Shown here one piece after another: positions 1-8,522 of a DNA stretch of 64,000 nucleotides (the first letter of the stretch is position 1; each line of letters starts with the position of its first letter). The stretch comes from an uncultured Cohaesibacter sp. (GTDB taxonomy: Bacteria; Pseudomonadota; Alphaproteobacteria; Rhizobiales; Cohaesibacteraceae). A program made the position numbers and the translations under genes. The notes beneath the pieces are model-generated. The model ran no database searches, was not told the origin of the DNA, and saw only the letters and a list, made by a program, of their open reading frames with translations. The stretch lies in the NCBI RefSeq assembly GCF_963678225.1, contig NZ_OY782764.1:3415001-3479000 (forward strand), given 5' to 3'.

Positions 1-228
1 GATGACATCAAGTCCTTGTTGACCCTTAAAGAAGACACGTCGTGCCCATGCTCGGGAGCCGATGAAATCCTGACACGCCATCTGTCTGATGTGCGCAACC
101 GGATCAGCCGTTTACAGCGCCTTGAAGCCGAGCTGGAGCGTATGTCCCATTGCGAGGGGGAATGCGTCGCGGAATGTTCCGTTATCGAAAGCCTTGCCGA
201 TCATAGTCATTGCCTATATGAGCACTGA
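1..228 (+). CDS. MerR-family metal-responsive regulator, C-terminal part (5' end outside window)
   Basis: The reading frame is open from base 1, so only the effector-binding part of a MerR-type regulator is present; the helix-turn-helix lies upstream of the window. What remains is a long dimerisation helix (about residues 25-48 of the visible part) followed by a cysteine-rich tail. A Cys in a TSCPC motif, a Cys in a CEGEC motif and a Cys just before SVIESL match in order the three metal-binding cysteines of mercury MerR and zinc ZntR. Family knowledge therefore suggests a thiophilic metal sensor (Hg, Zn, Cd or Pb). The regulated transporter is not in the window. A TTG at base 16 is an internal codon, not a credible start. 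Metal identity cannot be decided from this fragment. Confidence 0.75.
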   Translation, partial: DDIKSLLTLKEDTSCPCSGADEILTRHLSDVRNRISRLQRLEAELERMSHCEGECVAECSVIESLADHSHCLYEH

Positions 229-266
229 CAGGCTCATTTATCATTAAAGCGCAGGGGGACAAGTTC

Positions 267-719
267 ATGACTTGGAAGATCTATCTTTCGGGAGAAATTC
301 ACACCGACTGGCGCGACCAGATCGAAGAGGGCGCAAAGGCGTTGGATTTGCCCGTGTGCTTTTCTGGTCCGGTCACGGACCACGCTGCTTCGGATGATTG
401 CGGCGTTACGATTCTGGGGCAGGAAGTGAATCAATTCTGGCACGATCACAAGGGTGCCAAGCTCAACGCCATCAGAACCCGCACACTACTGGAAGCCGCT
501 GATATTGTCGTGGTGCGCTTTGGTGAAAAATACAAGCAATGGAACGCAGCCTTCGATGCAGGCTTTGCCGCAGCGCTCGGCAAGCCCATGATCGTCATGC
601 ATGGTGCAGATCACCAGCATGCGCTAAAGGAAGTGGATGCCGCAGCGCTTGCTGTGACCGAAACACCGCAAGAGATCGTGCAGATTCTGCGTTATGTCAT
701 TGAAGGCAAACTCGCCTGA
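267..719 (+). CDS. YtoQ family protein
   Basis: This 150-residue protein looks like the YtoQ family. It opens with an IYLSGEIH motif, has a central IRTRTLLEAADIVVVRFG segment and a GFAAALGKPMI segment, and a length near the family norm. YtoQ proteins resemble the nucleoside 2-deoxyribosyltransferase fold, but their reaction is not established, so I assign no enzyme activity. The protein looks soluble, with no signal peptide or membrane helix. The start is an ATG with a purine-rich AGGGGG ribosome-binding site at 251-256. It follows the MerR fragment by 38 bases and may be co-transcribed, but nothing in the sequence ties it to metal resistance. Confidence 0.75.
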   Translation: MTWKIYLSGEIHTDWRDQIEEGAKALDLPVCFSGPVTDHAASDDCGVTILGQEVNQFWHDHKGAKLNAIRTRTLLEAADIVVVRFGEKYKQWNAAFDAGFAAALGKPMIVMHGADHQHALKEVDAAALAVTETPQEIVQILRYVIEGKLA

Positions 720-815
720 GTGCCTGACACCATGACCGTGTGACCAGCCAAGCCTGCAACTAATCAGTTCCCGTTATGGCTTTTATAAAACAATTGATAA
801 GACTAGGGGCAAGCG

Positions 816-1583
816 ATGCCCTATAGAAAGCTTATGACTGGAAAACGATTAGCTGATGACAGCATGACGCCCGGCCTTCTGTTTCTTGAAGGAATGCGGC
901 GCGGCATTCCCGTAGTGATAACGGCGGGCCCATTTGGTGCCCTGTTCGGAGCCCTTGCCATTGAAAATGGCATGTCGGCTTTTGATGCGGTTTTGATGAG
1001 CGCGACCATTTTCGCAGGTGCCAGCCAGTTGGTGGGGCTAGAGCTATTTGGTCAGCATATCCCCGCCTGGATCGTCATTCTATCCATCTTCGCCGTCAAT
1101 TTCCGACACATCCTCTATTCCGCTTCGCTCGGGCGCCACATTGCCAATTGGCCGTGGGGGCGCCAGATGTTCGGCTTCTTCTTTCTGGTCGATCCGGCCT
1201 ATGCCGAAACGGAAAGACGCGCCGAACAGGGGGAGGATGTCCAGTTCTCATGGTATATGGGGCTGGTGTTTGTGGTCTATGTAGGATGGGTCCTCATGAC
1301 CTGGCTCGGCACCATATTCGGCAATTTTCTGGAAGATTCTCATACCTGGGGGATCGATTTCATCTTGCCAATTTATTTCATGGCTTTGCTCATGGGATTT
1401 CGAAAGAGACCCTTCTGGTACCCGATTGTCTTTGTCAGTGCAGCCTCTTCGATTATTGCCGCCAAAACGGTTGGATCGCCCTGGCATGTTTCCATCGGAG
1501 CTGCCGTTGGCATTTTGACTGCGGCGATTTTCGCTCCAGTCGCAGATGAAGAAACCGGTGATAAACAGGAAGGGACGCAGTGA
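816..1583 (+). CDS. azlC: AzlC family branched-chain amino acid exporter, large subunit
   Basis: This 255-residue multi-pass membrane protein matches the AzlC (LIV-E) family. After a short hydrophilic lead of about 20 residues, hydrophobic segments run to about residue 235. The family-typical stretch with GASQLV near residue 67 is followed by NFRHILYSASL. AzlC pairs with the small AzlD protein to export branched-chain amino acids or analogues through the inner membrane. The next gene is AzlD, whose start overlaps this stop codon, which supports translational coupling and a two-subunit exporter. A regulator of the pair is not recognisable next to it. The substrate is inferred from the family, not shown here. 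Confidence 0.9.
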   Translation: MPYRKLMTGKRLADDSMTPGLLFLEGMRRGIPVVITAGPFGALFGALAIENGMSAFDAVLMSATIFAGASQLVGLELFGQHIPAWIVILSIFAVNFRHILYSASLGRHIANWPWGRQMFGFFFLVDPAYAETERRAEQGEDVQFSWYMGLVFVVYVGWVLMTWLGTIFGNFLEDSHTWGIDFILPIYFMALLMGFRKRPFWYPIVFVSAASSIIAAKTVGSPWHVSIGAAVGILTAAIFAPVADEETGDKQEGTQ

Positions 1584-1879
1584 TGACGGCCACTTTCTGG
1601 ATTATCATTGGCGGCGCAATTGTAACCTATCTGACGCGCATCGGCGGCCACCTCATTCTCACGCGCTTTGATCGGATCCATCCACGTGTTCAGGCGGGGC
1701 TGGACGCCGTGCCTGCGGCCGTGTTGACAACGTTGGTAGCGCCTGCGGTGGTCGATGGAGGTCCGAGTGAATGGGCCGCTTTTGCTATTGCTGTTGTCGC
1801 AGGGGTGCGGGTTTCCACGATTCCCATGGTTATCATAGGAGCCGTTGCCGTAGCGCTGCTGAGACAGATATTGGGATAA
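1583..1879 (+). CDS. azlD: AzlD family branched-chain amino acid exporter, small subunit
   Basis: This small membrane protein of about 98 residues has three to four hydrophobic segments. Its YLTRIGG motif near the first helix and the PAAVLTTLVAP motif in the middle are typical of AzlD. It is the partner of AzlC in export of branched-chain amino acids. The ATG at 1583 shares a base with the azlC stop (TGATG) and has an AGGAAGGGA ribosome-binding site at 1568-1576; a GTG at 1580 in the same frame is an alternative start. The overlap argues for coupled translation of the two subunits. Confidence 0.88.
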   Translation: MTATFWIIIGGAIVTYLTRIGGHLILTRFDRIHPRVQAGLDAVPAAVLTTLVAPAVVDGGPSEWAAFAIAVVAGVRVSTIPMVIIGAVAVALLRQILG

Positions 1880-1927
1880 TTTGCCCGGCATCAGCCGGGA
1901 AAGTCTTTTGTCTGGAGCTTTGATGGT

Positions 1928-2668
1928 ATGAAAATTGGTTTGCTTGTTGCTGGTCCACTGCCCGAGGAGCTCGTCAAACAGTTCGGTACATTTGATGATA
2001 TGTTCAAGGCGTTGCTCATAAAGCAGGAACCGAGCCTGACCTTTGCCAGTTATGATGTCTATGAGGACAATTTCCCAGCCGATGCAAAGGATTGCGACGG
2101 CTGGATTGTAACCGGGTCACTGCACAGCGCTTATGAAAAACTGCCTTGGATGCTGCGCCTTGAAACCTTTATCAGAGAAGCCATCTCCACCGGTCAACCA
2201 ACCATCGGTATCTGCTTTGGCCATCAGATCATGGCAACGGCGATGGGCGGCGTAGTTCAAAAAGCGCCTTCGGGCAAATGGGGAGCGGCTGTCCACACCT
2301 ATAAAATGTCGCTGAACGGCAAGGAACGCCCCGCTTGGATGAATGGCGATGGCGAAACATTTGCGTTGCAGGCAAGCCATCAGGATCAAGTCACAGTTTT
2401 GCCTGAAAGCGGTTGTCTGATCGCTGGCAACGAGTTCTGCCCCAATGGCATGATCGCTTATGGAAAGGCAGGGCTTTCCCTGCAGCTCCATCCAGAGCTA
2501 TCCAGCGGCATCGTGGAAACCATGCTTCACAAGAGACGCGGCACTGCTATGACAGAACAAGATGCAGATGTTGCCTTATCCCATGTGAATGACCCGGTTG
2601 ATGCGAACCGTGTCGCGCAATGGATGATGCTGTTCTTTCATCAGTCGTGGGACCGCACACCAGCTTGA
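1928..2668 (+). CDS. Class I glutamine amidotransferase-like protein
   Basis: This 246-residue stand-alone class I glutamine amidotransferase domain (GMP-synthase-like subfamily) has the nucleophile elbow ICFGHQ with Cys96 and the catalytic pair His188 and Glu190 in LQLHPE. All three triad residues are present, so it should be catalytically competent. Proteins of this type include gamma-glutamyl-amine hydrolases and undefined amidotransferases. No synthetase partner domain is fused or encoded next door, so the acceptor is unknown. The start is an ATG at 1928. It precedes a dipeptidase by 65 bases on the same strand, which hints at a role in gamma-glutamyl or peptide turnover, but this is inference only. 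Confidence 0.85.
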   Translation: MKIGLLVAGPLPEELVKQFGTFDDMFKALLIKQEPSLTFASYDVYEDNFPADAKDCDGWIVTGSLHSAYEKLPWMLRLETFIREAISTGQPTIGICFGHQIMATAMGGVVQKAPSGKWGAAVHTYKMSLNGKERPAWMNGDGETFALQASHQDQVTVLPESGCLIAGNEFCPNGMIAYGKAGLSLQLHPELSSGIVETMLHKRRGTAMTEQDADVALSHVNDPVDANRVAQWMMLFFHQSWDRTPA

Positions 2669-2733
2669 GAGCCGGCGCTGCGACTGATTCAATGCCGTAA
2701 GTGGCGCAACGAAACAAAAAGAAGAACGAGATT

Positions 2734-3783
2734 ATGATGGTCAATGCTACCCTACCAATCTTCGATGGCCACAATGACACTTTGCTAAGGCTTGAAATGG
2801 CCGCGCGTGAAGGCTCTCCCATGTCCTTCATGGAAGGGGATGAACGGCTGCATATCGACTTGCCCAAAGCTCAGGAAGGCGGCTTTGCCGGGGGGCTGTT
2901 TGCCATGTTCGTGCCTCCAGTTCAGGAATTGGGCAGCAAGCCGGATTTTCAGTCCATGGTAAAGCCGATTGAGCAGACATACGCCTTCGATTTGACCGAC
3001 GCCATGATGGCTCGCGCGATGCTGATGGCGCGGGAATCCGGCGATCGCATTCGTATCTGTCTTTCCAGTCAAGACATCCGTAAGGCAATGGAAGACAATG
3101 CACTTGCTATCATGCTCCATATTGAAGGCGCTGAAGCGATTGATGCAGATTTCAACGCCTTGTCCATTTTGCATGAGGCTGGTTTGCGATCCATTGGTCC
3201 GGTTTGGAGCCGGAGCAATATCTTTGGTCATGGCGTTCCGTTTGATTTTCCCGGGAGCCCGGATTCTGGTCCGGGATTGACTGATCTCGGTAAGGAACTT
3301 GTCAAGCGATGCAATGCGCTCAACATCCTTATCGACCTGTCACACCTCAATGAAAAAGGGTTCTGGGATGTGCATGCGGTCTCTGACAAGCCGCTGCTTG
3401 CAACCCATTCCAACGTGCATGCTCTTTGCAAATCGCGTCGAAACCTGACGGACAAACAGCTTTCGGCCATTGCTGAAAGCAAGGGGCTGGTCGGGCTGAA
3501 TTACTCAATCGGCTTTCTGCGCTCTGATGGAGACAAATCCCAACTGGACATGGATCTCGACATCATGGTCGATCATCTGGCCTATCTCGTCGACAAGTTG
3601 GGAGAAGAGGGCGTAGGTCTCGGCTCGGATTTTGACGGAACGACAGTGCCGCGCCGGATTGGCTCCGCAGCCGGAAACCCAGCTCTGATAGAGCGGATGA
3701 GGGCGCGTGGCCTTGGTGATGAGCTTATTGCCAAGATTGCCTATAAGAACTGGCTTTCCATGCTGGAGCGTTCTGGCCTTTAG
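2734..3783 (+). CDS. Membrane dipeptidase (peptidase family M19)
   Basis: This 349-residue M19 dipeptidase (renal dipeptidase type) is a zinc enzyme that splits dipeptides and sometimes D-amino-acid dipeptides. The visible metal and active-site motifs, in order, are DGHND at the N-terminus, HIEGAEAI in the middle (bridging Glu), LSHLN and ATHSN (His ligands), and GSDFDG near residue 290. There is no signal peptide, so it is probably cytoplasmic despite the family name. I chose the ATG at 2734 because a purine-rich AAGAACGAG lies just upstream; an in-frame GTG at 2701 would add eleven basic residues. A bidirectional terminator follows at 3866-3893. Confidence 0.88.
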   Translation: MMVNATLPIFDGHNDTLLRLEMAAREGSPMSFMEGDERLHIDLPKAQEGGFAGGLFAMFVPPVQELGSKPDFQSMVKPIEQTYAFDLTDAMMARAMLMARESGDRIRICLSSQDIRKAMEDNALAIMLHIEGAEAIDADFNALSILHEAGLRSIGPVWSRSNIFGHGVPFDFPGSPDSGPGLTDLGKELVKRCNALNILIDLSHLNEKGFWDVHAVSDKPLLATHSNVHALCKSRRNLTDKQLSAIAESKGLVGLNYSIGFLRSDGDKSQLDMDLDIMVDHLAYLVDKLGEEGVGLGSDFDGTTVPRRIGSAAGNPALIERMRARGLGDELIAKIAYKNWLSMLERSGL

Positions 3784-3865
3784 ATTTCGAGTTGGCAGAT
3801 GCGCAACTGGCGTCGTCTGCCTGATATTTGCGGAACAGTCCCGACGCAGTTTTGAAGACGCACAA

Positions 3866-3893
3866 AAAAGCCCCGTATGAAAACGGGGCTTTT
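3866..3893. terminator. Bidirectional rho-independent terminator
   Basis: A ten-base-pair stem AAAAGCCCCG / CGGGGCTTTT with an eight-base loop lies between the convergent dipeptidase (plus) and NYN gene (minus). A-rich and T-rich flanks on the two sides allow it to end transcription in both directions. Confidence 0.85.
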
Positions 3894-3919
3894 ACAATTG
3901 AATTCAGACGGGTCGACGA

Positions 3920-4507
3920 TCAATCGTCATAGTCTCCATCTTCATAATCATTCTGCACAGGCATCCGCTGAGGGCGCTCGCTAGCGTCGCGACCAATGCG
4001 GTCTGCGATATGGGCCAGATCAATGAAATGGTCGGCCTGGCGGCGCAGCTCATCGGCAATCATTGGCGGCTGGGTTGACATGGTCGACACAACACTGACT
4101 TTGCGACCCTTGCGCTGCAAGGCTTCAACAAGCTTCCGGAAATCTCCGTCACCAGAGAAAATAACGAAATGATCAACATGATCTACAAGCTCCATCGCAT
4201 CAATGGTCAGCTCGATGTCCATGTTGCCTTTGATTTTTCGGCGTCCGGCAGAATCTGTGAATTCTTTGGTCGGCTTGGTAACAACATGATAGCCGTTATA
4301 ATCAAGCCAATCGATCAAAGGTCGAATGGATGAATATTCCTGATCTTCGGCCAGGGCAGTGTAGTAGTAAGTTCGCAGAAGATACCCTTTGCCGCGGAAT
4401 TCTCTCAGAAGCCTTTTGTAGTCAATATCGAAACCAAGAGTCTTGGTCGTTGCGTACAGATTGGCCCCGTCGATAAATAGCGCAACTTTTTCTCTAGGAT
4501 CAAACAC
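3920..4507 (-). CDS. NYN domain (LabA/DUF88) protein, putative ribonuclease
   Basis: This 195-residue protein is an NYN/PIN-like domain of the LabA/DUF88 group from about residue 8 to 160. The acidic residues expected to hold magnesium are visible in FIDGANLY (near residue 12), in NMDIELTIDAM (about 100) and in FSGDGDF (about 120). The tail of about 30 residues is acidic and disordered (YEDGDYDD). NYN domains are thought to cut RNA, but no substrate is known for this alphaproteobacterial branch. It is divergent from rpoZ across a 377-base AT-rich gap, an arrangement common in Hyphomicrobiales. The start is an ATG; the gene is monocistronic. Confidence 0.85.
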   Translation of the reverse strand: MFDPREKVALFIDGANLYATTKTLGFDIDYKRLLREFRGKGYLLRTYYYTALAEDQEYSSIRPLIDWLDYNGYHVVTKPTKEFTDSAGRRKIKGNMDIELTIDAMELVDHVDHFVIFSGDGDFRKLVEALQRKGRKVSVVSTMSTQPPMIADELRRQADHFIDLAHIADRIGRDASERPQRMPVQNDYEDGDYDD

Positions 4508-4884
4508 GGAGTCACCCTTTATGCTGGTTTTTCGTTGGATTCAATTTCAGGATGAGTGTCGTATATAAACACGTCTGCTCTAAGCCTTGTAAGTCAATGC
4601 AAGATTTAAAAATGCGTTATTGAATCTTTAAATTATTCGAAACAATGAATTGCAATCTCGCGAAATCAAATCGATTCTTAGTCTATACAAATTTATATTC
4701 AATAACCACAAAGAAAAACAGATTATAAACGAAATCACAAGATGATAATCATGTATATGGTATCCAAAATTTTGACAAAAGCGTATGAAATCGGTTTCAC
4801 TCGCTGTTTTGCGAAGGTTCGCCCTTGTCAAACAAAAAAAATCGCTTTATCTAGGGGGAAAATCCCCCATTAAGGAGATCGTCT
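4508..4884. other. Divergent intergenic region between NYN gene and rpoZ
   Basis: These 377 bases are strikingly AT-rich compared with the flanking genes and contain no convincing ORF. The region must hold promoters for both directions. One for rpoZ is listed separately; I could not pick a clear one for the minus-strand NYN gene. Confidence 0.6.
4825..4853 (+). promoter_or_regulatory. Candidate sigma-70 promoter of rpoZ
   Basis: TTGTCA at 4825-4830 and TATCTA at 4848-4853 are separated by 17 bases, about 30 bases upstream of the rpoZ start. A strong ribosome-binding site AAGGAGA follows near 4872. A TTGACA at 4772 has no good -10 partner and was not preferred. Confidence 0.5.
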
Positions 4885-5289
4885 ATGGCACGCGTCACTG
4901 TTGAGGACTGCGTTGATAAGGTTGAGAATCGTTTCGAGCTCGTGCTGCTTTCCGGTCATCGTGCGCGCATGATTTCTAGTGGCTCTTCGATTACGGTTGA
5001 TCGCGACAACGACAAAAATCCGGTTGTTGCCCTGCGGGAAATTGCTGATGAAACAGTCTCCCCGGGAGACCTGAAAGAAGACCTGATCCATTCGCTTCAG
5101 AAATATGTTGAGGTTGATGAGCCTGAGACTGATGAAGTCCAGCTGATTACCGCAGACGAAGCCGCCACTACCGAATATGAAGGTGTTGCTTCCGAAAACA
5201 AGAATGAAGTTGTCTTCGATCAGATGTCTGAGGAAGAGCTTCTGCGCGGATTGGAAAGCCTCGTACCGCCTGATCGTAACGACGACTGA
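4885..5289 (+). CDS. rpoZ: DNA-directed RNA polymerase omega subunit
   Basis: This 134-residue omega subunit carries the family pattern MARVTVEDC at the N-terminus, then [14 protein letters not shown] and [10 protein letters not shown]. It helps assemble and stabilise RNA polymerase and links it to (p)ppGpp control. The alphaproteobacterial form has a long acidic tail, seen here from about residue 75 onward. The start is an ATG behind an AAGGAGA site. It directly precedes rsh, the (p)ppGpp synthetase/hydrolase, an order conserved across Alphaproteobacteria. A strong terminator after the gene suggests that rsh also has its own promoter. Confidence 0.96.
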   Translation: MARVTVEDCVDKVENRFELVLLSGHRARMISSGSSITVDRDNDKNPVVALREIADETVSPGDLKEDLIHSLQKYVEVDEPETDEVQLITADEAATTEYEGVASENKNEVVFDQMSEEELLRGLESLVPPDRNDD

Positions 5290-5317
5290 GCGCAGCTAGG
5301 CATCAGACCAGAGTTTG

Positions 5318-5348
5318 AAAAGGCGGGCGTCATAAGTCCGCCTTTTTT
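5318..5348 (+). terminator. Terminator after rpoZ
   Basis: The stem AAAAGGCGGG (5318-5327) pairs with TCCGCCTTTT (5337-5346) with one G-T pair, and a run of T follows. It sits 28 bases after the rpoZ stop. Confidence 0.85.
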
Positions 5349-5545
5349 ATTGGCTTTTTTACTTTGTTCTGCAATTCTGGCTGTCCGGCAAGGCTTGGAG
5401 TCGGTTTTGCACGGTCTGGCGAGTTTCCGCTAGCCGAACATCGTCTTCAGTTTCTAGTTTTTAGCGTTCCGGTTTCTGGTTTGGCAACAAGCCGTATGGG
5501 CTCGAGTGGTTTCGGGCGCCTAACAATTGAGGTCTCTTCTTCGCC

Positions 5546-7786
5546 ATGATGCGTCAGTACGAACTCGTTGAGAGAGTTGTAAGCTATAATCCCAATGCTG
5601 ACGAAGCCCTGTTGAACAAGGCTTATGTCTATTCCATGCGTAAACATGGCAAGCAGAAGCGTGCGTCCGGAGACCCATATTTCGTGCATCCGCTCGAGGT
5701 CGCTGGCATTCTGACAGATTTGCGGCTGGATGACGGAACAATCGCCGTCGGGTTGTTGCATGATACGCTGGAAGACACGGACGCGACGCGCACCGAGCTT
5801 GATTCCATGTTTGGCGAAGAAATCGGCAAGCTCGTTGAGGGACTGACCAAGATCAGCCAGCTCGATCTGGTGTCTCGCCGCACCAAGCAGGCTGAAAATA
5901 TCCGCAAGCTATTGCTCGCCATCTCCGATGATGTGCGCGTGTTGATCGTCAAACTGGCTGACCGCCTCCACAATATGCGCACCTTGCACTATGTGCCAGA
6001 GCACAAGCGTCATCGCATCGCGCAGGAAACCATCGATATTTATGCGCCGCTCGCCGAGCGTATGGGTATGCAGGATATCCGCGAGGAGTTGGAGGGGCTT
6101 TCGTTCAAATATGTCAATCCGGAAGCTTACGAAGCCATCAACGAGCGGCTCGAAGAGGTCCGTCAGCGCAACAAAACCATCATCTCCGAGATTGAAGGTG
6201 AGTTGGAAAAGACCTTTGCTGAGAAGGGCTTGAAGGCAACCGTTCGCGGTCGTGAAAAAAAGGCGTATTCCATTTTCCGCAAGATGCAGCGTCAGAATAT
6301 CGGCTTTGAGCAATTGTCTGATATCTATGCTTTCCGCGTGCTGGTGGAAGATGTCGAAGCCTGTTACCGCACGCTGGGCATTGTGCATACCATCTGGCCG
6401 TGCGTGCCGGGTCGCTTCAAGGATTATGTCTCCACTCCCAAGCCCAACGATTATCGCTCCATCCACACCACAGTGATCGGGCCGGGGAGGCAGCGCGTCG
6501 AGCTGCAGATCCGTACGCATAAAATGCATCAGTTCGCTGAATATGGTGTCGCGGCCCACGCGCTGTATAAAGATGTTAGCGGCAAGACCAAGGGCGGTCG
6601 TTCTCTGGGGCGTCTGGCTCGCGACAGTAACGCCTATTCATGGTTGCGCCAGACTGTTGAACTGCTCTCGTCGGGCAACTCGGCTGAAGAATTCCTTGAG
6701 CACACCAAGCTGGAACTGTTTCAGGATCAGGTCTTCTGCTTCACGCCAAAAGGGCGCGTCATTGCCTTGCCACGCGGGGCCGTTCCCATTGATTTTGCCT
6801 ATGCGGTTCATACCGATATCGGGGATACCTGCATTGGCTGCAAGATCAATGGCGCCGTCATGCCTCTGGTGACCGAACTCAATAACGGCGACGAAGTGGA
6901 AATTATCTGCTCAAAGGCGCAAACGCCGCCTCCCGCATGGGAAAATATCGCAGCCACCGGCAAGGCGCGGGCCGCCATTCGCAAGGCCACACGAGCAGCT
7001 GTGCGCAAACAATATGCCGGCCTTGGAGAGCAGATTCTGCAGAATGCTTTCAAACGGGCTGATCAGGAATATTCCGCCGAGCAGATCAAGGTAGCGTTGT
7101 CGCGGCTTGGTTTCCAGACATTGGATGACGCGTTGGCGGCTGTCGGGCGTGGGGAGCTTCAGTCCCGTATGGTGATTGAGGCGGTCTTCCCGGATTATCA
7201 GGACCAGCGCGCAGCCCAGAGTGAAGGCGAGCGCGGGGAAGGGTGGTTCGGCCTGCCTCATGCCTCGGCCATGAAATTCCGCATTCCTGGCTCTGGTCGC
7301 AAGCAAAATGGCAAGAACGCCCATCAGTCCGGTCAGCGGTCCATTCCGATTCGTGGCCTTTCGGCCGACATTCCCGTTTCTTTTGCCCCTGAAGGGGGAG
7401 CAGTGCCAGGCGACAGGATCGTTGGCATTCACACTCCGGGGAAAGGGGTTACCATCTATCCCATTCATTCTCCAGCTCTTAGTCAGTTTGAAGACACGCC
7501 GGAGCGTTGGCTTGATGTCCGCTGGGATATCGATGAGGAGAATACAGAGCGGTTTCCGGCACGGATCGAGGTTTCCATCCTCAATGAACCGGGCAGTCTT
7601 GCGTCTATCGCCAATGTCATTGCCGAGAATGACGGCAATATCGAGAATATCAAGATGGAGCATCAGATGAGTGATTTCCATGAAATGACCATCGATTTGT
7701 CAGTCTGGAACCTCAATCATCTTAACCGGATTATCGAACAGATCCGCAGCAAGAAAACCGTATCCAAGGCATGGCGTGTCAACTGA
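5546..7786 (+). CDS. rsh: Bifunctional (p)ppGpp synthetase/hydrolase (RelA/SpoT homologue)
   Basis: This 746-residue long RSH makes and degrades the stringent-response alarmone (p)ppGpp. Domain order: an HD hydrolase with the metal pair His72-Asp73 in GLLHDTLEDTD; a synthetase domain around residues 235-345 with RGREKKAYSI and KPNDYRSIHT; a TGS domain around 395-455 (FCFTPKGRVIALPRG); and a C-terminal ACT domain from about 665. Both catalytic domains look intact, as expected when it is the only long RSH, which is the usual state in this group. The start is the first of two ATGs at 5546; an ATG at 5549 is equivalent. It lies between rpoZ and acpS. Confidence 0.95.
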   Translation: MMRQYELVERVVSYNPNADEALLNKAYVYSMRKHGKQKRASGDPYFVHPLEVAGILTDLRLDDGTIAVGLLHDTLEDTDATRTELDSMFGEEIGKLVEGLTKISQLDLVSRRTKQAENIRKLLLAISDDVRVLIVKLADRLHNMRTLHYVPEHKRHRIAQETIDIYAPLAERMGMQDIREELEGLSFKYVNPEAYEAINERLEEVRQRNKTIISEIEGELEKTFAEKGLKATVRGREKKAYSIFRKMQRQNIGFEQLSDIYAFRVLVEDVEACYRTLGIVHTIWPCVPGRFKDYVSTPKPNDYRSIHTTVIGPGRQRVELQIRTHKMHQFAEYGVAAHALYKDVSGKTKGGRSLGRLARDSNAYSWLRQTVELLSSGNSAEEFLEHTKLELFQDQVFCFTPKGRVIALPRGAVPIDFAYAVHTDIGDTCIGCKINGAVMPLVTELNNGDEVEIICSKAQTPPPAWENIAATGKARAAIRKATRAAVRKQYAGLGEQILQNAFKRADQEYSAEQIKVALSRLGFQTLDDALAAVGRGELQSRMVIEAVFPDYQDQRAAQSEGERGEGWFGLPHASAMKFRIPGSGRKQNGKNAHQSGQRSIPIRGLSADIPVSFAPEGGAVPGDRIVGIHTPGKGVTIYPIHSPALSQFEDTPERWLDVRWDIDEENTERFPARIEVSILNEPGSLASIANVIAENDGNIENIKMEHQMSDFHEMTIDLSVWNLNHLNRIIEQIRSKKTVSKAWRVN

Positions 7787-7874
7787 TTGAAGGTGTTTGA
7801 CAGACCAGTCAGAGGCGCGGTTAAACAAAAGCCTGACCGGGGCTAGGCATGAAGAGAAAGGAAGAAGCAGACGC

Positions 7875-8291
7875 ATGATTATCGGCACCGGAAATGATCT
7901 GATCGATATCAGACGCATTGAAAAATCTCTTGATCGTTTTGGCGAACGCTTCATCCAACGTGTCTTTACCGAAAAGGAAATTGCTCGCTCTGAGCGCAAG
8001 GCCCAAAGGGCAGCCTCCTATGCCAAACGGTTCGCCGCCAAGGAAGCCTGTTCCAAGGCATTGGGAACGGGGCTTTCTCATGGTGTCTTCTGGCGTGATA
8101 TGGGCGTGAGCAACCTCTCGACGGGCAAGCCGACCATGGTGCTGACCAACGGAGCGCTGAAGCGTATGCGGTCTATGATCCCGCCGGGTTTTGTGCCTCA
8201 GATAGACCTGACGATCACAGATGAATATCCCATTGCGCAGGCCTATGTCATCATTTCGGCAATCCCGGAAAACTGGCCATCAGCACAATAG
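7875..8291 (+). CDS. acpS: Holo-[acyl-carrier-protein] synthase
   Basis: This 138-residue AcpS transfers 4'-phosphopantetheine from CoA to apo-ACP, activating fatty acid synthesis. Magnesium ligands are visible: Asp8 in [10 protein letters not shown] and Glu57 in RFAAKEAC, followed by the SKALGTG loop. I chose the ATG at 7875 because the family begins with MIIGxGxDL; an upstream TTG at 7797 would add 26 residues unlike any AcpS. It lies 88 bases after rsh and upstream of lepB, in the conserved alphaproteobacterial order. Confidence 0.94.
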   Translation: MIIGTGNDLIDIRRIEKSLDRFGERFIQRVFTEKEIARSERKAQRAASYAKRFAAKEACSKALGTGLSHGVFWRDMGVSNLSTGKPTMVLTNGALKRMRSMIPPGFVPQIDLTITDEYPIAQAYVIISAIPENWPSAQ

Positions 8292-8403
8292 CGCCACAAT
8301 CAGGGTACAAAGACGCTTCGAACAGCTTTTTAGTTCACTTATACGGTCATATGTACACAGGAATGCCAGACTTTTCTGCCATTGTGTTTTCTTGATTGTA
8401 TCG

Positions 8404-8418
8404 GCGGTACGGTACCGC
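8404..8418. repeat. Perfect inverted repeat upstream of lepB
   Basis: Arms GCGGTAC and GTACCGC are separated by a single G, giving a near-perfect 15-base dyad 105 bases upstream of the lepB start in a 231-base gap without a gene. A second dyad, GCCGAG / CTCGGC with a 3-base spacer, lies at 8457-8471. Either could bind a protein or shape the leader mRNA; no function is known to me. Confidence 0.4.
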
Positions 8419-8522
8419 TATTACCAAACATGAACCAATTTGAATGGATATGACCCGCCGAGGCCCTCGGCCCTTCTTGTCGCAAAGACCCGCCGGTCAT
8501 GATTTAAAAAAGAGAATTCAGT

